The notes under the pieces are model-generated. The model was given only the letters and a program-made list of their open reading frames with translations, did no database searches and was not told the origin of the DNA. Both the position numbers and the translations under genes were made by a program. From Pleurocapsa sp. MO_226.B13 (lineage in GTDB: Bacteria; Cyanobacteriota; Cyanobacteriia; Cyanobacteriales; Xenococcaceae): 64,000 nucleotides of DNA. Positions 16,586-28,976 of the stretch are shown piece after piece. The first letter of the stretch is position 1, and each line of letters starts with the position of its first letter. The DNA lies in the NCBI GenBank assembly GCA_030064795.1, contig JASJEI010000002.1, positions 15,565 to 79,564 on the forward strand, given 5' to 3'.

Positions 16586-17359
16586 TTAGTGTTGATGACC
16601 TAGCCAATAGGATTCGATCCAAACTTTATCCTCATCCAATTTATCGGCAATACCTCTATCGACAAAAGAAACAAATGGTTCGATACCCAAGCTTGCTTGC
16701 TTTCTTAAATCGGCATTCATTCGAGTCAGGTAGATAGGTATATGAGCAAGAATTTCGTCTGGTTGAATCTTTTGGTAAGCTTCACAAAATACTGTCAAAC
16801 GTTTTAATTTATCGAGATCCGATATATGGGCGATCGTTTCGGAACTATAAGGGCAAATGGGAATAAACGTAAAAGCAAACTCCGCCACATCGTCGATCGC
16901 GTAACCATAATGCGCCAAGTCCCAGTCAATAATTCCTTTAAATTCGCCGTTAAGTTGAATGCAGTTCCAAGGGCCTAAATCGCCGTGACATACGATCATT
17001 TCAGGTTCGGGAGACTTTACACCCCAGTTAAATCTGACATCACCTTGCAATCTAAAATCAGCAATGACATGATGATAATCTTTGAGCCATTTTCCCACTG
17101 AAGTAATAAAGCGATCGCTTTTAATAGCATCGCACCAAGGTCGAAAAATCGGTTTACCAGGAATATAAGTCAAATATTCATAATTTTCATCCCAATCTAT
17201 CAGTCGAGGAACGCCCGCCAAATTTCTTGCTTCCAAGTGTTTGAGTAGCTTATGGATCGCAGGACTTACGCTTGTAAGCTTGCGCCGAACAATATTATCT
17301 TTAAAGGCAACTATGTTTACACATCCTCCTTCTAAAGGAGTCCAGTTATTAGCAGTCAT
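16586..17359 (-). CDS. Aminoglycoside phosphotransferase (APH) family kinase
   Basis: The 257-residue protein has the APH/choline kinase fold. The catalytic loop is VCHGDLGPWNCIQ (about 138-150) and the metal-binding Asp is in FKGIIDWDLAHYG (about 157-169). The N-terminal lobe holds NIVAFKDNIVRRKL with the ATP-contacting lysine region. Members of this family phosphorylate antibiotics, choline, homoserine or other small molecules, and chromosomal copies like this one are usually metabolic. The substrate cannot be told from sequence. The start follows a typical spacing from a weak AGGT-like site. It is monocistronic. Confidence 0.82.
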   Translation of the reverse strand: MTANNWTPLEGGCVNIVAFKDNIVRRKLTSVSPAIHKLLKHLEARNLAGVPRLIDWDENYEYLTYIPGKPIFRPWCDAIKSDRFITSVGKWLKDYHHVIADFRLQGDVRFNWGVKSPEPEMIVCHGDLGPWNCIQLNGEFKGIIDWDLAHYGYAIDDVAEFAFTFIPICPYSSETIAHISDLDKLKRLTVFCEAYQKIQPDEILAHIPIYLTRMNADLRKQASLGIEPFVSFVDRGIADKLDEDKVWIESYWLGHQH

Positions 17360-17460
17360 CTAGCTATAGAAAGGTTAAATAATTGATGATCAAAGCGATC
17401 GCCAGAAGAATATGATTAGTTAGCAGTTTTATTTGTAGCTATATCTTCTAATTTAGCAAT

Positions 17461-17583
17461 TTATACCAAATCCGATTATCAAAAAGTACCAAAAAATCGC
17501 TCGTAGAGACGCGATATATCGCGTCTCTACAGGGTTTGACGATTTAACCGATAAGTATTCTATGTAAACAGGACTTGGTATTA
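17461..17583 (-). mobile_element. MITE-like element, copy 2 (123 bp)
   Basis: Terminal inverted repeats TTATACCAAATCC (17461-17473) and GGACTTGGTATTA (17571-17583) match at 11 of 13 positions. The interior is nearly the same as 7686-7807 read on the other strand, including the perfect 28-bp central palindrome (17503-17530). Non-coding. This copy has the better preserved ends. It lies between the APH gene and thiC. Confidence 0.85.
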
Positions 17584-17618
17584 GCCCTCTTTTATGACTT
17601 TGGGGCAAATTAGTCGAA

Positions 17619-17832
17619 TTAGCAAGCAACAAAAGGTAAATTTTTTAAAGACTGACTTTGAGAAAAAGGAGAAGCACGAAAGCGATTCATAATATTAATT
17701 AACTTAGACAAACCAAGTTGAAGATATTCGGGATTTTTGTCTTCTTTTTTACTTATTTGATAGAAACGAATGTGTTTTCTTTGACCAAAAATAATTTTCC
17801 TAATGTATCTAGTTTCACTCTTTCGTCGAGAT
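17619..17832 (-). pseudogene. Start-less coding remnant of unknown family
   Basis: On the minus strand an open frame of about 70 codons ends at TAA 17619-17621. It reads like real protein (KIIFGQRKHIRFYQISKK, then EYLQLGLSKLINIMNRFRAS and a PFVAC end) but has no plausible start before an upstream TAG. It follows the thiC terminator hairpin directly. I do not recognise the family. It is most likely the 3' end of a gene whose front part was deleted, perhaps when the nearby MITE-like element or thiC region rearranged. Confidence 0.4.
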
Positions 17833-17855
17833 AAAAAAAGAGCAAGCTATCGCTC
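17833..17855 (-). terminator. Rho-independent terminator of thiC
   Basis: On the minus strand GAGCGA-TAGC-TTGCTC (six pairs including one G-U) is followed by seven T. It lies 44 bp past the thiC stop codon. Confidence 0.7.
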
Positions 17856-17898
17856 ACTCCCACTTACTAACTTTTAATCTTCAATTATCTGTTATTTA

Positions 17899-19384
<1,486 letters not shown>

Positions 19385-19573
19385 GGGAATTCTACCATTA
19401 TTTAAGCTTTCAGCGTACTATTGCCAGGGGAAATAATTATTTCTTTATCTATCTACCAAAACCTTCAAATTTAAAAATTTCTACAATTTAAGTTAAGTAA
19501 GAACAAACTACTAGTTGTTTTTGAATTACGATAAATTACATTTAAAATTCTGGAGCAAGACAGAGCAGAGGAG

Positions 19574-21433
<1,860 letters not shown>

Positions 21434-21465
21434 TCGCAGAATCATCCCGCGACTATGCAACACCA

Positions 21466-22557
21466 TTAATTGTTGTCAGGATTGATATATTTAAACAAAG
21501 AACCATAAGCAACACGAGTCCTTTTGGCCGCATTATTCCAGAGTTCAAAGGCTACATCCTCTAACTTTTGATTGTCAGCTGACACCATCCGCGACAATAC
21601 GCTGGCATCAATAAACGACCAAAAGGAACAAGACTCTAACATATATGGTTCAGCAGTTTCTGCATGAATCCGAAAATCATAGAGAGAATAATCGCGGTTT
21701 CCTAAAGCTTGGTGGGCATTTTTAACCGCTTTAGTTAGTTTTTGCCTTAATTCTGGATTTATATCCGCAGGACAAGCTATTTCCACTGGCTGTCTAGCTA
21801 ACATACCGTCGTCTTGAGTACCTAATTTATCATCGAGGGTTCTGATTGGATTATCTTTTGTAAGCAGATATTCGATCGCTGGTAAGACATAGAGTTCGGC
21901 ATTTTTTTCAATTACACCGACGCGCAATTCTCTGCCTGGGATATATTCTTCAATTAGCAAGATATCGTCGTATTTAAAACCAGCTTCTAATGCGGGTTCG
22001 ATTTCCGCTCTATTTCTCACCAAAGTCACCCCCATCGAGTTGTCTTCGGAGTTGGGTTTGACAACAAAGGGTGGTTGCATAGTTAGGCGATCGCCCCGTC
22101 TTAGTTGTTGTGCTTGAGCAACTTTGACTCCCGCAGCTTCGAGGATATTTCTCGTATAAGATTTATTGGTAGTTAATGCCGTACAGTCAGATTTTGCGCC
22201 GACTACAGGTATCCCCAGAATATCTTCAAAAAAGGCTCGGTAGCTGGTCATTCCAGGGAAACAAAACATATGCGGAACAACTACATCTACCTGGGGGAGT
22301 TGCGCGATCGCTTCGACAAGAGTTATTTTGGCTTCTAAGTTATCTAAAGATGAACCCAACTGCCACGAACCATCGGGATGTACTACCGCATAATAACTTT
22401 TTACTCCCGTAGGCTGTACTACCTCTTTAGCATAAATTACTGATAGTTTGTAATAAAAATCGGAAACAGCAGAACCTACTAGATGTAAAACCGATAAAGT
22501 AGAAGTATTTAGAGAAGATTTAAATTTATCTGAAGTAATTGTTTTAAATGTAGTCAT
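21466..22557 (-). CDS. mysD: D-Ala-D-Ala ligase-like ATP-grasp enzyme, MysD type (mycosporine)
   Basis: MysD joins a second amino acid to mycosporine-glycine, giving a two-arm imine such as shinorine or porphyra-334. The 363 residues have the ATP-grasp layout of D-Ala-D-Ala ligases: PPFVVKPNSEDNSMGVTLV (about 164-182), the LIEEYIPGRELRVGVI loop (about 202-217) and the metal-site end SLYDFRIHAETAEPYMLE (about 292-309). The N-terminus STLSVLHLVGSAVSDFYYKL is typical of MysD and not of peptidoglycan Ddl. Context supports it: mysB and mysC homologues lie upstream on the same strand. It is the last gene of the cluster, 16 bp after the symporter gene. Which amino acid it adds cannot be read from sequence. 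Confidence 0.88.
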   Translation of the reverse strand: MTTFKTITSDKFKSSLNTSTLSVLHLVGSAVSDFYYKLSVIYAKEVVQPTGVKSYYAVVHPDGSWQLGSSLDNLEAKITLVEAIAQLPQVDVVVPHMFCFPGMTSYRAFFEDILGIPVVGAKSDCTALTTNKSYTRNILEAAGVKVAQAQQLRRGDRLTMQPPFVVKPNSEDNSMGVTLVRNRAEIEPALEAGFKYDDILLIEEYIPGRELRVGVIEKNAELYVLPAIEYLLTKDNPIRTLDDKLGTQDDGMLARQPVEIACPADINPELRQKLTKAVKNAHQALGNRDYSLYDFRIHAETAEPYMLESCSFWSFIDASVLSRMVSADNQKLEDVAFELWNNAAKRTRVAYGSLFKYINPDNN

Positions 22558-22573
22558 TTTAAAATTTTTATTG

Positions 22574-23971
22574 TTAGATTTGTTTTTTGTTTAGCTGTAG
22601 AAATATAGAGGCGATCGGGTAAATTAAAAAGCCCGCAGCCATACCAGGAAAGACTTCATAAACTGCCCCAGAAAGTTCTAGACCTAGTTTCCAAGTCATT
22701 GCCACGGCAATACCCGTTACCATCATGGCGATCGCCACTGGGGTAGAGACAGGCTTTTCAAAACAGCGCAAAATTAATAAAACTCCCAAGCCAGAAGCTA
22801 AAATCGACCAAGCAAAGGTAATCAAACCAAAAACGCTATCGTTATTTACTAAAGCGATTACTAAGACAATGGCGGTGACAACTAAAGTACCGATCTTGGC
22901 AAAACGATAGGACTTGGCTAATCCAGGAAATAAGTCCTGAGTCAAAGCTGCCGAACAAGATAAGATCTGGGAGTCGGCAGTCGAAATAGTAGCTGCAAAC
23001 AAGCCAGCTAGCATTACCCCTACTAATATTCCTGGTAGTAATTCCTGAGATAGATCCAGTAGGGCTAATTCTGGATCGTCTAAGCTTGGTAATAATACTC
23101 TTCCTGCCAAGCCGATCGCGATCGCCGTAAAAGCGGTAACAAGACCACAAATTATTTTAAGATCCCGCGCTTTCCCCATATTATCAGCTGAATCCAGTGC
23201 CATCGCCCTGACTAATATATGAGGTTGTCCCACAACGCCAAAACCCGCTACTAACCAACCAATAAAGAAAGGTAAAAAGCCCCAGGCTAGATCGGAGGGA
23301 AATAGAGCTACTAGGTTGACATCTATCTGTCTTAAATCAGTATACAGGTTATTGAACCCGCCACCAGCAAAAATAGTGGCAATCAATAGCAACAGCAAAG
23401 CCATAATCATGACGATGCTTTGTACCGAATCTGTCCAGATCGAGGCTCGAATCCCGCCACTGAAGCAATAAGCAACCACAATTACTGCCCCAATAATAAT
23501 ACCCCAGGCATAGTCCCAACCGAAAAGACTGTTGAGGGCTTTACTTCCTGCCAATAGTTGTGCAGCAGCATATGTACCCAAAAAGAAAATAGTTATCAGG
23601 GCCGAAATAATCATAATCCAACGATAACCAGATTGCTTTTGTGCCAAAAATGCGGGAACGGTTTCTGAGTCCGAGGCTTCTGAAACCTGGCGCAATCGCT
23701 TAAAAACTAACGCCCAAGCGAGATAATCGCCGATCGCCCAACCAATCGCCAACCAAATCCCAGAGATTCCCTGAGTATAGGCATAGCCTACCTGGGCTGT
23801 AAATAAAAAACCACTTTGCCCAGTAGACAGTGCCGACAAAGCGATCGCGACTGGATTGACTTTTCTCCCTGCTAATAAGTAATCAGTTGTCGTATCCTGC
23901 TTTTGGGTTGCAGCATAGACTCCAACTACGGTAAATAAGATTAAAAAGAAAATAAAAGAAAGAGCGATCAT
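22574..23971 (-). CDS. Sodium:solute symporter (SSS family)
   Basis: A 465-residue membrane protein with about 13 transmembrane segments. Family features are the N-terminal DYLLAGRKVNPVAIALSALSTG (inner part about 29-50) and the ATISTADSQILSCSAALTQD stretch (about 329-348), which is the sodium-site helix signature of the SSS/PutP family. Members import proline, pantothenate, sugars, urea and other solutes with sodium. It is placed between the 97-aa protein and mysD, 16 bp from mysD, so it is co-transcribed with the mycosporine genes. Uptake of an amino acid precursor, or movement of the sunscreen itself, is possible but unproven. Confidence 0.87.
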   Translation of the reverse strand: MIALSFIFFLILFTVVGVYAATQKQDTTTDYLLAGRKVNPVAIALSALSTGQSGFLFTAQVGYAYTQGISGIWLAIGWAIGDYLAWALVFKRLRQVSEASDSETVPAFLAQKQSGYRWIMIISALITIFFLGTYAAAQLLAGSKALNSLFGWDYAWGIIIGAVIVVAYCFSGGIRASIWTDSVQSIVMIMALLLLLIATIFAGGGFNNLYTDLRQIDVNLVALFPSDLAWGFLPFFIGWLVAGFGVVGQPHILVRAMALDSADNMGKARDLKIICGLVTAFTAIAIGLAGRVLLPSLDDPELALLDLSQELLPGILVGVMLAGLFAATISTADSQILSCSAALTQDLFPGLAKSYRFAKIGTLVVTAIVLVIALVNNDSVFGLITFAWSILASGLGVLLILRCFEKPVSTPVAIAMMVTGIAVAMTWKLGLELSGAVYEVFPGMAAGFLIYPIASIFLQLNKKQI

Positions 23972-24117
23972 TTAAGGAAGAAAGATAGAGGAATAAGGAA
24001 TAAGGAAATTAACTGTAGGGTGGGCAAAACCTATTTTATTGCCGACAACTCAAACTTTTAAACTATTGCCCCCCTAATACCCGAAAATTTTATATATTTT
24101 ATATATTTAGCTCAAGA

Positions 24118-24411
24118 TTATTTGTTGAGGATTTCAGATGATTTTTGAAAACTTTCTTTCGGAAATACAAATGGTAGATTCCCCCAATAGTTTTTTTCTG
24201 GCTTACATTTTAAGGAGTCTGGAATAATAAAAGCCCCTGGTTCAAAACCTGCTGAGGTAAATTCCCATTTTCTCAATCGGTAAGACCAATGGTAAAGGGT
24301 ATATTTATTTTGTTTTTCAACGACTAAGACTGCGTGTCTCAGCCCTGCACCTCGATCGCCACTAGGCTTATTCCAGGCAGTTAAGGGAGTTAAATATAGC
24401 CAAGATTTCAT
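24118..24411 (-). CDS. Small protein of unknown function in the mycosporine cluster
   Basis: From ATG 24411 the protein is 97 residues, soluble and basic, with aromatic-rich stretches (MKSWLYLTPLTAWNKPSGDR, HAVLVVEKQNKYTLYHWSYR). The frame is open about 34 codons further upstream (RKVIEDHGDRDTKHCIQTDR and similar) without ATG, GTG or TTG, so either this ATG is the true start or the gene has lost its front. I recognise no family. It lies between the second O-methyltransferase (106-bp gap) and the symporter (146-bp gap) on the same strand. Confidence 0.55.
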   Translation of the reverse strand: MKSWLYLTPLTAWNKPSGDRGAGLRHAVLVVEKQNKYTLYHWSYRLRKWEFTSAGFEPGAFIIPDSLKCKPEKNYWGNLPFVFPKESFQKSSEILNK

Positions 24412-24517
24412 TGGCTTTCTATCGGTTTGAATACAATGTTTAGTATCGCGATCGCCATGATCTTCGATAACTTTCCTGGTTTCTTTTCTATTACTAATTA
24501 CTATGGCGATCGATTAG

Positions 24518-25570
24518 TTACTTCAAGCTAAATTCCATCCCAGACAAGCTATTAGTAGTTTTAATAACTCGTTCTAGTTTAAAACCACTGCTTTCAAACA
24601 GTTCTTGGAATTGCTTTTTAGTACGCCAGCCACCTCCAGGAGTAGCAACGTTGATCTGTACGGCAAAGATACCAGGCATAATGCCATCCGCTTCGGTTTT
24701 GGGTTCGTCAAGATCGGGTACAAAAGACTGTAGCAAGATTAATCTGCCGTCATCGGGGAGGGCTGCTTGGCAATTTGCCAAGATTTTTCTCGCGTCCTCG
24801 TCACTCCATGCAGAGATAAAATGCTTCATGACGATCGCTTTTGCCCCCGTCGGCACTTGTTTAAATACATCTCCCGTCTTAATTTCGATGGCATCTGGAT
24901 CGACTCCCTGACTGCTGATATATTCTTTTGCAGTTTCAGCTACATCGGGTACGTCAAATAAAATTCCCTTGCAACCATAACGTTTGACAATGTTCGCAAT
25001 TAAGCCACCCTGTCCCCCACCGACATCCATTACCGTTTCGTACTGACCAAAATCATAGGCATCTAGTAACCCATCTACCTGAGAGTCGGTCAAGAAACTC
25101 ATCGCCTTGATGAAAGTATCTTTACTCCACTCGTTGTCATAACAATATTGATAAACACCTTTATCATTGGCTAGTTCAAAAGGGACTACTCCTTTCTCTA
25201 GTGCCTCTGGTAAGATCTTCCAGGCATCCCACTGCGCTGGTTCGATTAGATGCATTGCTAAATGTCCCGCAGAAGGTTGTTTATTTGTCACCAACAAAGA
25301 AGATGTTTCCGTCGGTGCAAATACTCTTCCTGGCTTTTCTTCTAGTACATCTACATGAGCTAAGGCGCGGAGAATAAAGTATAGTCGTTCGGTATCGGTG
25401 TTAGTTTTTTCTGCCAAACTTTCTACGGTTTGTTCTCCCTCATCGTCTAACAAATTAAATATACCCAAGCGAGTCGCGTTATAAAGACACTGACTCTTAA
25501 CAAAAGTTAACATTAAATCGAAAACTCTTTGCTGGGCTGCGGTATTGGGGTTTGCGTTAGTGGCGACCAT
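24518..25570 (-). CDS. Acetylserotonin O-methyltransferase-type enzyme (family 2) in mycosporine cluster
   Basis: The 350-residue protein has an N-terminal winged-helix dimerisation domain (about 12-95: FDLMLTFVKSQCLYNATRLG onward) and a C-terminal SAM fold with VMDVGGGQGGL (about 180-190), GILFDVPDVAE (202-212) and GDVFKQVPTGAKAIVMKHF (233-251). This is the plant-like OMT/CrtF/acetylserotonin family, unrelated to MysB. Where most relatives have a catalytic His-Asp (LHDWSDE), this one reads ISAWSDE, with Ser 253 and Ala 254. It therefore either uses another base or does not methylate by the usual route. It is 93 bp after mysC, so a role in modifying a mycosporine is likely but inferred. Confidence 0.85.
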   Translation of the reverse strand: MVATNANPNTAAQQRVFDLMLTFVKSQCLYNATRLGIFNLLDDEGEQTVESLAEKTNTDTERLYFILRALAHVDVLEEKPGRVFAPTETSSLLVTNKQPSAGHLAMHLIEPAQWDAWKILPEALEKGVVPFELANDKGVYQYCYDNEWSKDTFIKAMSFLTDSQVDGLLDAYDFGQYETVMDVGGGQGGLIANIVKRYGCKGILFDVPDVAETAKEYISSQGVDPDAIEIKTGDVFKQVPTGAKAIVMKHFISAWSDEDARKILANCQAALPDDGRLILLQSFVPDLDEPKTEADGIMPGIFAVQINVATPGGGWRTKKQFQELFESSGFKLERVIKTTNSLSGMEFSLK

Positions 25571-25663
25571 TTTTTAAATTGATAATAAACAACGGACAAC
25601 GATTATTTTGTGACGGAAAAGAGGCATTTTCCTTTCTCCTCCTTCCTCTTCTCTCATTCCTTT

Positions 25664-27028
25664 TTAATCTCCTCCTATTTCGACTAGTTTGCCGATGTTG
25701 AAGTCAATTTTGACCCAGCCTTTGAGACGGCGAAGATTATCTAGCAAAAGTAAAGGAATTTGCCAATTATGTAGCATTAAAAAAGGCAAAGGGTCATTAG
25801 GGTCTAAAATTGCGTCAGTTCCTTTTGTTACCTTTTGCCACCAAGCTTTTAATTCTGCTAAAGAACGAATACTTAATAATCTCCAGAGTTCGTGATAAGT
25901 CCAATAGGTAGGCTTGCTATCGGGTAAAGGAGTAATTGGTGGTTCTCCTGGTTCGCCATCGGTTAAATAGGCTGCTGCTACCCCTGGATGGTCGTGAAAC
26001 ATGGTGATCGCCGAATGCAAACGGGGATTACATTCAATCGGATACACCGTACCGTCTTCGGTTTGAATCATGTCAAAACAGATTTGTCCCGTCAGATTCA
26101 TTTTTTGGATAAAAGTTGCTACCCATTGGTAGATTTCAGGATTATCTATCTGTTCGTAATTGACCTGAAAAGGAGAGGATTTGGAACAGCAGTGCAGCCT
26201 AATTTTTCCTTTGCGCGCCGTGGCGTGGAAACAGTATTCTTGTCCGCGAATAAATTCCTGCATCACCCAAGGTTTTTCGGGACTAATGGGTAAGCTACGC
26301 ACGTATGCTTCCATTTCAGAAAAAGGAAGTCTGGTTAAATCTAACCGCAGCACCGAATCATAAGGAATGCTCTTGACAATATACTTGCTACCATCACTCT
26401 CGAAATCAAAATCCAAAATCTGCTGCGGATCGCTGATGCGGAATACTTTGGGTGCAGACAGACCTAATTCTCTGGCTTGAGAACAAAATGCGTGTTTGTC
26501 GTCGAGAATTGCCGTTATTTCTGGATCGAGATGAATTGACTCGCAGTAAGGTTCTAGAGCTTTTTTAGCTAAAGAATCGTAGTAACTAGCAATGGGACTG
26601 GATACGGGAACAAACAGATCGATGTCTTTTTTTTTCGCTATATCTACCAAAGCTTGACAGTAGCCTTCTGGATCTTTTTCTGGTATCGGTACGGTAAAAA
26701 AGCCTTTGACAGCACGAGAAAAACGATGACCCGACAACCAATATTTATGGGTTTCGACTAAATATACTTCGTGTCCGTCTCGATAAAAAGACCGTGCTAG
26801 CTGCAATGCCTTGGTCATTTTTGCCCCAGTAATCAGGATGCGTTTTTTTGCCGTTGGGTTGACTGTCGCAGAGGTAGCTTGTTTGCGCAGACCAAAGAGG
26901 ATGTTGTCGATCCAGGAAAGCAATACCATTGCCAGATTAAAAGGAAGCAACAGCAATAGTAAAGCCAGAGTACCTATATTTTTAGCGATCGCCGAACTAC
27001 GCTCTAATATCAATAGTATTTGAAACAT
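25664..27028 (-). CDS. mysC: ATP-grasp mycosporine-glycine synthase, MysC type
   Basis: MysC activates 4-deoxygadusol and couples it to glycine. The 454 residues start with a hydrophobic helix (about 14-42) that may anchor the protein to a membrane. A domain with KRILITGAKMTKALQLARSF (about 63-82) and ETHKYWLSGHRFSRAV (about 92-107) follows; these are highly typical of cyanobacterial MysC. The ATP-grasp part includes YIVKSIPYDS (about 213), VMQEFIRGQEYCFHATA (about 257-273) and metal-site residues in MIQTEDGTVYPIECNPRLHS (about 318-337). Length fits the family. It is 115 bp after mysB and 93 bp before the second methyltransferase. Confidence 0.92.
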   Translation of the reverse strand: MFQILLILERSSAIAKNIGTLALLLLLLPFNLAMVLLSWIDNILFGLRKQATSATVNPTAKKRILITGAKMTKALQLARSFYRDGHEVYLVETHKYWLSGHRFSRAVKGFFTVPIPEKDPEGYCQALVDIAKKKDIDLFVPVSSPIASYYDSLAKKALEPYCESIHLDPEITAILDDKHAFCSQARELGLSAPKVFRISDPQQILDFDFESDGSKYIVKSIPYDSVLRLDLTRLPFSEMEAYVRSLPISPEKPWVMQEFIRGQEYCFHATARKGKIRLHCCSKSSPFQVNYEQIDNPEIYQWVATFIQKMNLTGQICFDMIQTEDGTVYPIECNPRLHSAITMFHDHPGVAAAYLTDGEPGEPPITPLPDSKPTYWTYHELWRLLSIRSLAELKAWWQKVTKGTDAILDPNDPLPFLMLHNWQIPLLLLDNLRRLKGWVKIDFNIGKLVEIGGD

Positions 27029-27143
27029 ATCTTTTAAGGAAAAAGGAGCGAGGATAGAGGAATAAGGAATTTTTTGGCATCGGTAAAAAGTCTTTAAGAT
27101 CGATCTTCTTTGCCGATCTGCATCTTATTCCCCAATCCTTAAT

Positions 27144-28022
27144 TTACTTGCGTTTAATTAGAGTCAGACCATCTCGGATCGGGACTAAAACCTGTTCTAC
27201 CCGAGGATCTTCGGCAACAAAACGATTAAAACTGGCGATCGCTTCACCATTAACACTGCGTTGAGTTTCTGAGAGATAGGGTTGTCCCTGCAATAAGGTA
27301 TTGTCTACACAGATCAAACCATTGGCTGTCAAGAGGTTGGTTTCCAACAGTAGGTTAAAGTAGTCAATATACCCACCTTTATCGGCATCGATAAACACTA
27401 GATCGAAGGATTCTCCAGCCTCGATTAAATCTTGCATCGTTTCTATTGCTGGTGCAACTTTAATCTCAATTTTTTTACCGTGGGGTGAGGCCGCAAAACA
27501 CTCTTGAGCAAAATTAGCAACATATTCATCTACTTCACAAGCCAGCAAATAGCCATCATCGGGCAACGCTTCGGCGATCGCTAATGCCGAGTAGCCTGTA
27601 AACATACCAATTTCTAGGACGCGCTTGGACTGACTAATAGACACCAACATCTTCAGCAACTGTCCTTCTATATGTCCCGAAAGCATTTCTTGTTCTAGGG
27701 CTTTTACAGTTTCGCCATCGCTAAAACGTTTACTCCAATCTTCTGCTTGAGTTTTTTGAGTCAAATTGGCTAAAGCTTCTGATTCAGAAGTCGTGCAGTC
27801 TTCTAAATAGGGGTCAATTCCCGCAGCCAATTGATATACCTTGTCTAATGAGGTTTTTAATTCCCTCGAAATTGATTCGCTTTTAGCTGCTTTTAAGATT
27901 TGCTCTAGCTGCTGAACAATAATTCCCAAGGGAGTTACTGGTCTGGCAGCTTTTTTTTGTTCATTCGCGCTATTGGAGTTGTCTCCAACATTAATCCCAG
28001 AAGTATTTACTGTACTTACCAC
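27144..28022 (-). CDS. mysB: 4-Deoxygadusol-forming O-methyltransferase, MysB type
   Basis: MysB methylates desmethyl-4-deoxygadusol to 4-deoxygadusol, the core of all mycosporines. The 292 residues belong to the caffeoyl-CoA-type class I OMTs: KRVLEIGMFTGYSALAIAE (about 133-151), LLACEVDEYVANFAQECF (about 158-175) and the metal-binding FDLVFIDADKGGYIDYFN (about 207-224). The stretch EALANLTQKTQAEDWSKRFS near 83-102 is family-typical. The start is GTG 28022 without a clear ribosome binding site; about 25 N-terminal residues are poorly conserved. It is the first gene of the cluster, yet mysA (desmethyl-4-deoxygadusol synthase), its normal upstream partner, is not here. Confidence 0.9.
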   Translation of the reverse strand: MVSTVNTSGINVGDNSNSANEQKKAARPVTPLGIIVQQLEQILKAAKSESISRELKTSLDKVYQLAAGIDPYLEDCTTSESEALANLTQKTQAEDWSKRFSDGETVKALEQEMLSGHIEGQLLKMLVSISQSKRVLEIGMFTGYSALAIAEALPDDGYLLACEVDEYVANFAQECFAASPHGKKIEIKVAPAIETMQDLIEAGESFDLVFIDADKGGYIDYFNLLLETNLLTANGLICVDNTLLQGQPYLSETQRSVNGEAIASFNRFVAEDPRVEQVLVPIRDGLTLIKRK

Positions 28023-28965
28023 TTTTTATTCAATGTTCCCCACTAATAGTTTTTGAATTGATGTTGTTTTTCGCGTCTGTATGCTCGCGTGTCTAATCTC
28101 GCATCAGGATATTATTCATGCAAATTTTGCATACTGCTCTATTTTTTTGACTCTCTTTTCTCAAGAGCTTCAAATAAAAAACAGCATTCTAATTTTTTAT
28201 AGCCATAGCAAGTTCTCAGGTTTCGTCTTTGAATACGCCTTTGACTAATAAATAATAGTATTTAATTTTTTGACCTTCTCTAACTCGAAAGATAATATCC
28301 GTAGCTATCAATCATTGCTGGGATTTTACTGACAATTTTGGCACGATAATAACTAGAAGCTTACCGAGATAAACTTCCATTTATTGCTTAGAGATTTGTT
28401 CGCTTACTTTGAACAGAAATGTCTTCGATCGAGACAATTCAGTTTTCAATTTAGCAGAAAAATATCAGACATTAAAGATTTGCTAGTTAATCTATCATTG
28501 GATAGATGCTAAGTTTGTCTGTCTGATTATCGACCCTTGATAATTTTAATTTCCAAGCTTTTGCTTTGCCAAAAAATAAGCTAAAGAGAATAGATCTCCA
28601 ACAAAGTTTTATTAATAACAGTATTGTGGACAGCCTTTAATTAATTTTCTTGACCCCACTTAAATATGTTTAACACATTTTCCGTTTACGAGCATCTTTA
28701 AATAGTCATAAACAGAAAAATTAGGTTCGAGGTAGGCAAACAACTAATCGCCATGCAAACCTCAGTCTACTATTACTAAATCACTTTCAAGCTTAAAATA
28801 AAGTTTACTTTACAGAGTTTATCATTATCGAGCTACTTAATGTAAAGTTTTTTTGAAAAATATTGACTAATAGTTACGATTACCAGAGTGTTTTTGTGGC
28901 AAAGTAATCAAGGACTCAAGGAAAATTTAATTCTCATTAATTGGGTTAACAGCAGCGCAAATTAT
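28023..28965. other. Long gene-free AT-rich region upstream of mysB
   Basis: About 940 bp with no open frame longer than a few dozen codons on either strand and no recognisable remnant of mysA. It must contain the divergent promoters of the mycosporine cluster (minus) and the glycosyltransferase (plus). Many short AT-rich stretches are present, but no clear operator could be read. The length is unusual for this window and could reflect a long regulated leader. Confidence 0.5.
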
Positions 28966-28976
28966 AGGAGTAGTTG

